From the NCBI GenBank assembly GCA_018195615.1, contig JAGTPG010000001.1, forward strand, positions 1,426,001 to 1,490,000: 64,000 bases of DNA, written 5' to 3'. Numbering within the stretch: the stretch's first letter is position 1; each line of letters begins with the position of its first letter. The notes under the pieces are model-generated. The model was not told the DNA's origin. It ran no database searches and saw only the letters and a program-made list of their open reading frames with translations. Origin of the DNA: Streptomyces tuirus (GTDB taxonomy: Bacteria > Actinomycetota > Actinomycetes > Streptomycetales > Streptomycetaceae). The position numbers and the translations under genes are program-made. Shown one piece after another: positions 60,917 through 64,000 of this stretch.

Positions 60917-61582
60917 TCATCTCCTGCGCACCCCGGGCGACACCGCGACCCGGGCCACCGCCCAGAACAGCGCGAGCGTGACCAGCGCCAGGACGGCGAC
61001 CAGCGTCGCGCCGCCCACCACCTTCTCGTAATTGCGCTGGTAGAGGCCGTCGACGATGTACCGGCCGAGGCCTCCCAGACTGACGTACGCGGCGATGGTC
61101 GCCGTCGACACGATCTGGATGGCCGCCGAGCGCAGTCCGCTCAGGATCAGCGGCAGCGCGACGGGCAGTTCGACCTGGAAGAGGATGCGGGACTCGTGCA
61201 TGCCCATGCCGCGGGCGGCGTCCACCGGCGAGGGGTCGACGGAGCGCATCGCCTCGTAGGTGGTGACCAGGATCGGTGGGACGGCGAGGACGACCAGCGG
61301 GATCATCACCGGCAGCATCCCGAACCCCAGCAGGGTGGTCATCAGCACCAGCAGGCCGAAGCTGGGCAGGGCCCGCCCGGCGGTGGCCACCAGGGACAGG
61401 GCGTTCCCGCCGCGGCCGTAGTGACCGGTGACCAGGCCGATCGGCAGCCCGATCGCGGCGGCGAGGAGCAGCGCCTGAAGGGTGTACTGCACATGTTCCC
61501 CGAGGCGGGCGGGGATGCCGTCGTAGCCGTGCCAGTGGGCGCTGTCGCTGAAGAAGGCGTTGACGAAGTTGAGTACGTTCAC
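60917..61582 (-). CDS. Osmoprotectant ABC transporter permease (second)
   Basis: A 221-residue ProW/OpuCD-type permease with about five helices and VDAARGMGMHESRILFQVEL as the EAA loop. The GTG start overlaps the first permease stop by GTGA, so the two are coupled. Frame intact. Confidence 0.93.
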   Translation of the reverse strand: MNVLNFVNAFFSDSAHWHGYDGIPARLGEHVQYTLQALLLAAAIGLPIGLVTGHYGRGGNALSLVATAGRALPSFGLLVLMTTLLGFGMLPVMIPLVVLAVPPILVTTYEAMRSVDPSPVDAARGMGMHESRILFQVELPVALPLILSGLRSAAIQIVSTATIAAYVSLGGLGRYIVDGLYQRNYEKVVGGATLVAVLALVTLALFWAVARVAVSPGVRRR

Positions 61583-62277
61583 CGGGCTGCGTCCTCGAGG
61601 GCGGGCGCGGGCTTGCGGCGGGCCGTGCCGTTCGGCATCCAGGGCGTCAGCAGCACGCGGACGAGAACCAGCAGGGCGTCGACGAGGATCGCCAGCAGGG
61701 CCGTGGTGATCACGGAGTTCCAGGTCAGTTCGGGCCGGTTGTAGATCTGCGCGTCGTGCAGCAGGTTGCCGAGCGCGCCCTGGTTGCCGATGAGCATGCC
61801 GACGCTGACCAGGGAGATGCTCGACACGGTCGCCACCCGCAGGCCGGCGATGATCGCCGGGACCGCGATCGGCAACTGCACCTGGAAGTACCGTCGCAGG
61901 GGCCCGAAGCCCATGGCGGTCGCGGCGGCCAGGGTCTCCTCGGACACCGAGCGCACTCCGTCGACGATCGCCGGGACGAGCACCACCAGGCTGTACACGG
62001 CCAGCGGGATCATCACGGTCAGTTCGGTCTGCCCGGTGTAGTCGATGAGCACGACGAAGAACGCCAGCGACGGGATGGCGTACAGCACGGTCGTGACGCT
62101 GAGGACGGGCGGGTACAGCCAGCGGAAGCGTACGCACAGCTGGGCGATGGGCAGTGCGAGGAGCAGTCCGGCCGCGACCGGCAGCAGGGCTTCCCTCAGG
62201 TGGAGCCCGACCAGCCCGATCCAGCTGTGCTGGAGGTCGCTGGGGATGTCGAAGAAGTCGTGGAGGTAGTCGCTCAT
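61579..62277 (-). CDS. Osmoprotectant ABC transporter permease (first)
   Basis: A 232-residue ProW/OpuCB-type permease. It has VTTVLYAIPSLAFFVVLIDY, the EAA loop EETLAAATAMGFGPLRRYFQ and VSVGMLIGNQGALGNLLHDA. It overlaps the ATPase stop by 4 bases. Frame intact. Confidence 0.93.
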   Translation of the reverse strand: MSDYLHDFFDIPSDLQHSWIGLVGLHLREALLPVAAGLLLALPIAQLCVRFRWLYPPVLSVTTVLYAIPSLAFFVVLIDYTGQTELTVMIPLAVYSLVVLVPAIVDGVRSVSEETLAAATAMGFGPLRRYFQVQLPIAVPAIIAGLRVATVSSISLVSVGMLIGNQGALGNLLHDAQIYNRPELTWNSVITTALLAILVDALLVLVRVLLTPWMPNGTARRKPAPALEDAAR

Positions 62278-63404
62278 CCGGCGACCTTCTCGTCGTCGCG
62301 CTCGTCGTCGCGCCCCGCCGCGTGGGCGCTGCGGATCGCCTCGCCGATGGTCTGCTGCGAGACGACTCCGGTCACCCGGCCGTCGGTGTCCACGGCGACG
62401 GCCCAGCCGGTCGGGGAGAGCACCGCGCAGTCGAGGGCGACGCGCAGGGAGTCGGTGCCGGGACGAACGGTCGCCCGTGGGACAGGAGCCGGTCCGGCCT
62501 GATGTCCCCGGCCGTCAGGTCGCGCGGCTCGCTCCAGCCGAGCGGTCTGCCGTCCGCGTCGGTCACCAGGAGGTAGGGGCGTCGGGGCGGCGATCTGCTC
62601 GGCGGTCGCGTCGAGCGGGATCACCGGGCCGGTCGTCAGCTCGAGCCGCCCGGACGGGAAGAACGACAGCCGCCGGATGCCGCGGTCGCCGCCGAGGAAG
62701 TCCTCGACGAAGGTGTCGGCGGGGCTGGACAGCAGCTCGGCGGGCGGGGCGTACTGGGCGAGGTGACCGCCGGTGCGCATCACGGCGACCATGGTGCCGA
62801 GTTTGATCGCCTCGTCGATGTCGTGGGTGACGAAGACGATCGTCTTGCCCAGCTCGTCCTGGATGCGCAGCAGTTCGTCCTGGAGTCCCTTGCGCACCAC
62901 GGGGTCGACCGCCGAGAACGGCTCGTCCATGAGCAGCACCGGCGGATCGGCGGCGAGCGCCCGGGCCACGCCCACGCGTTGCTGCTGGCCGCCGGACAGC
63001 TGGTACGGGTACCGCTTGGCGAGCGCGGCGTCGAGGCCGACGCGTTCCATCAGCTCGGCGGCCCGGGCCCGGGCCTTCTGCTTGCCCCAGCCGAGCATGC
63101 GGGGCACGGTCGCGATGTTGTCGACGATCGTGCGGTGCTGGAAGAGGCCGGCGTTCTGGATGACGTAACCCATGGACCGGCGCAGGGTGGTGACGGGCTG
63201 TCGCTGGATGTCCTCGCCGTCGAGGAGGATCGTTCCCTCGCTGGGTTCGACCATCCGGTTGATCATCCGCAGCGTGGTCGTCTTGCCGCAGCCCGACGGT
63301 CCGACGAGGACGGTGATCGAGCGGTCGGGTATCTCCAGCGAGAGCCGGTCGACCGCCACCGTGCCGTCCGGGTACCGCTTGGTGACTGATTCCATCCGTA
63401 TCAA
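62274..63404 (-). CDS. Osmoprotectant ABC transporter ATP-binding protein with CBS domains (three cancelling frameshifts)
   Basis: ProV/OpuCA-type ATPase. Walker A GPSGCGKTT, signature LSGGQQQRVGVARAL, Walker B VLLMDEPFSAVD. The C-terminal CBS region is scrambled between about 62470 and 62600: three single-base losses keep the frame open but replace the true sequence. In the other frames one reads YLLVTDADGRPLGWSEPRDL and DRLLSHGRPFVP, a proper CBS segment. The corrected protein has 377 residues. The start is the TTG at 63404, with GAAGGG ten bases upstream; an ATG at 63395 is the alternative. First gene of the operon. Confidence 0.9.
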   Translation of the reverse strand: MIRMESVTKRYPDGTVAVDRLSLEIPDRSITVLVGPSGCGKTTTLRMINRMVEPSEGTILLDGEDIQRQPVTTLRRSMGYVIQNAGLFQHRTIVDNIATVPRMLGWGKQKARARAAELMERVGLDAALAKRYPYQLSGGQQQRVGVARALAADPPVLLMDEPFSAVDPVVRKGLQDELLRIQDELGKTIVFVTHDIDEAIKLGTMVAVMRTGGHLAQYAPPAELLSSPADTFVEDFLGGDRGIRRLSFFPSGRLELTTGPVIPLDATAEQIAAPTPLPPGDRRGRQTARLERAARPDGRGHQAGPAPVPRATVRPGTDSLRVALDCAVLSPTGWAVAVDTDGRVTGVVSQQTIGEAIRSAHAAGRDDERDDEKVAG

Positions 63405-63471
63405 GACGCCGGAGCCCTTCGGGTTGGCGGTGACTTCTGGCCATGGTCGTGCGGGCTGTTGCCGGTCGAGT

Positions 63472-64000
63472 CTAGACGGCGGCGGTTTCCGGACCCGGTG
63501 CGGCCTGGAGTCCCCCCCCGTTCAGCGGCAGCCGCACGGTGAACACCGTCGTCCCCGGCTCGCTGTCCAGCTCGATGCGGCCGCCGTGGGCGCGGACCAG
63601 GGACTGGGCGACCGCGAGACCGAGGCCGCTGCCGCCGCGGTCGCGGCTGCGGGCCTTGTCGACGCGGTAGAAGCGGTCGAAGACGCGGGCCCGGTCGTCG
63701 GGCGGGATGCCGGGGCCGGTGTCGGTGACCCGTACCTCGGCGGCGTCGGGCGTGACGCGCACCTCCACGGACACCTTCGTACCCGCGGGCGTGTGCACGG
63801 CCGCGTTGGCCAGGAGGTTGTCGACGACCTGCCGGATGCGCAGCGGGTCCATCCGCAGCCGCACCGGACGCGGACCGGCCGGCACGCTCAGCGGATGGTC
63901 GGGGCGGCCCGCGCGGAAGGCGTCGCCGGCCTGGCACACCAGCTCCACCAGATCGGCGTCCTGGAGCCGCAGCGGTGTCTCCACCTCCGCCGCGTCCAGC
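63472..64000 (-). CDS. Sensor histidine kinase, C-terminal ATP-binding part (runs off the right edge)
   Basis: The HATPase_c domain of a kinase: RIRQVVDNLLANAAVHTPAG (N box), VTDTGPGIPPDDRARVFDRF (G1 and F boxes), and GGSGLGLAVAQSLVRAHGG (G2). The H box is outside the window. It lies 67 bases upstream of the osmoprotectant ATPase gene on the same strand, so the kinase may regulate or be co-transcribed with it. Frame intact. Confidence 0.9.
   Translation of the reverse strand, partial: LDAAEVETPLRLQDADLVELVCQAGDAFRAGRPDHPLSVPAGPRPVRLRMDPLRIRQVVDNLLANAAVHTPAGTKVSVEVRVTPDAAEVRVTDTGPGIPPDDRARVFDRFYRVDKARSRDRGGSGLGLAVAQSLVRAHGGRIELDSEPGTTVFTVRLPLNGGGLQAAPGPETAAV

Overview
The window is high-GC actinobacterial DNA. 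The reading frames, the GTG and TTG starts, the near absence of TTA codons and the gene families present (conservon, CprB-type butyrolactone receptor, geosmin synthase, actinobacterial gas vesicle genes, MGT glycosyltransferase, DUF574 methyltransferase, DUF6230/DUF6114 pair) point to a Streptomyces chromosome. I see no rRNA, tRNA, CRISPR array, insertion sequence or prophage.

Layout. 1-6907 (+): sulfur assimilation, with cysH (3' end), cysC, cysD and cysN, then an SsuABC-like sulfonate/sulfate ABC importer and a sirohydrochlorin chelatase that would serve the siroheme of sulfite reductase. 6910-10352 (-): a gas vesicle operon read gvpO-A-F-G-J-L-S-K, preceded by a BAAT-type hydrolase and a DUF1697 protein. 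12211-26029: an MMPL exporter, an MGT glycosyltransferase, a response regulator/histidine kinase/GerMN lipoprotein operon, a DUF3152 protein with a metzincin motif, a sugar ABC importer, a phosphotransferase, a DEDD exonuclease and a HEPN-domain protein. 26030-41003: a trehalose/glycogen region (glgX, treY, treZ) interleaved with two M14 carboxypeptidases, an FHA protein, a phosphotransferase-like pseudokinase, an M24 aminopeptidase, a metallophosphoesterase and a PDZ protein. 41146-45317 (-): geosmin synthase, a DUF89/ARMT1 protein and the CprB-type regulator. 45610-49274: secreted proteins (subtilisin-like protease, AA10 LPMO, small cysteine-bearing protein). 49923-51058: DUF6230/DUF6114 pair. 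51283-52736 (-): an ArsR-type regulator with a P-type ATPase that has lost its catalytic core. 53014-59447 (+): DUF574 methyltransferase, a sugar-binding lipoprotein and a four-gene conservon (kinase, roadblock, DUF742, GTPase). 59444-63404 (-): a glycine-betaine/osmoprotectant ABC system. The right edge cuts a histidine kinase.

A general caution governs the reading of this window. More than 20 genes carry one to four single-base frameshifts. Every one I worked through is a loss of one base, mostly in a G or C run, and restoring the bases gives whole-codon lengths and continuous family sequence. This looks like systematic homopolymer under-calling, so I annotate those genes at full length and note the break. 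The truncated P-type ATPase is different, because it has also lost hundreds of internal residues. Coordinates of breaks are approximate to a few bases.
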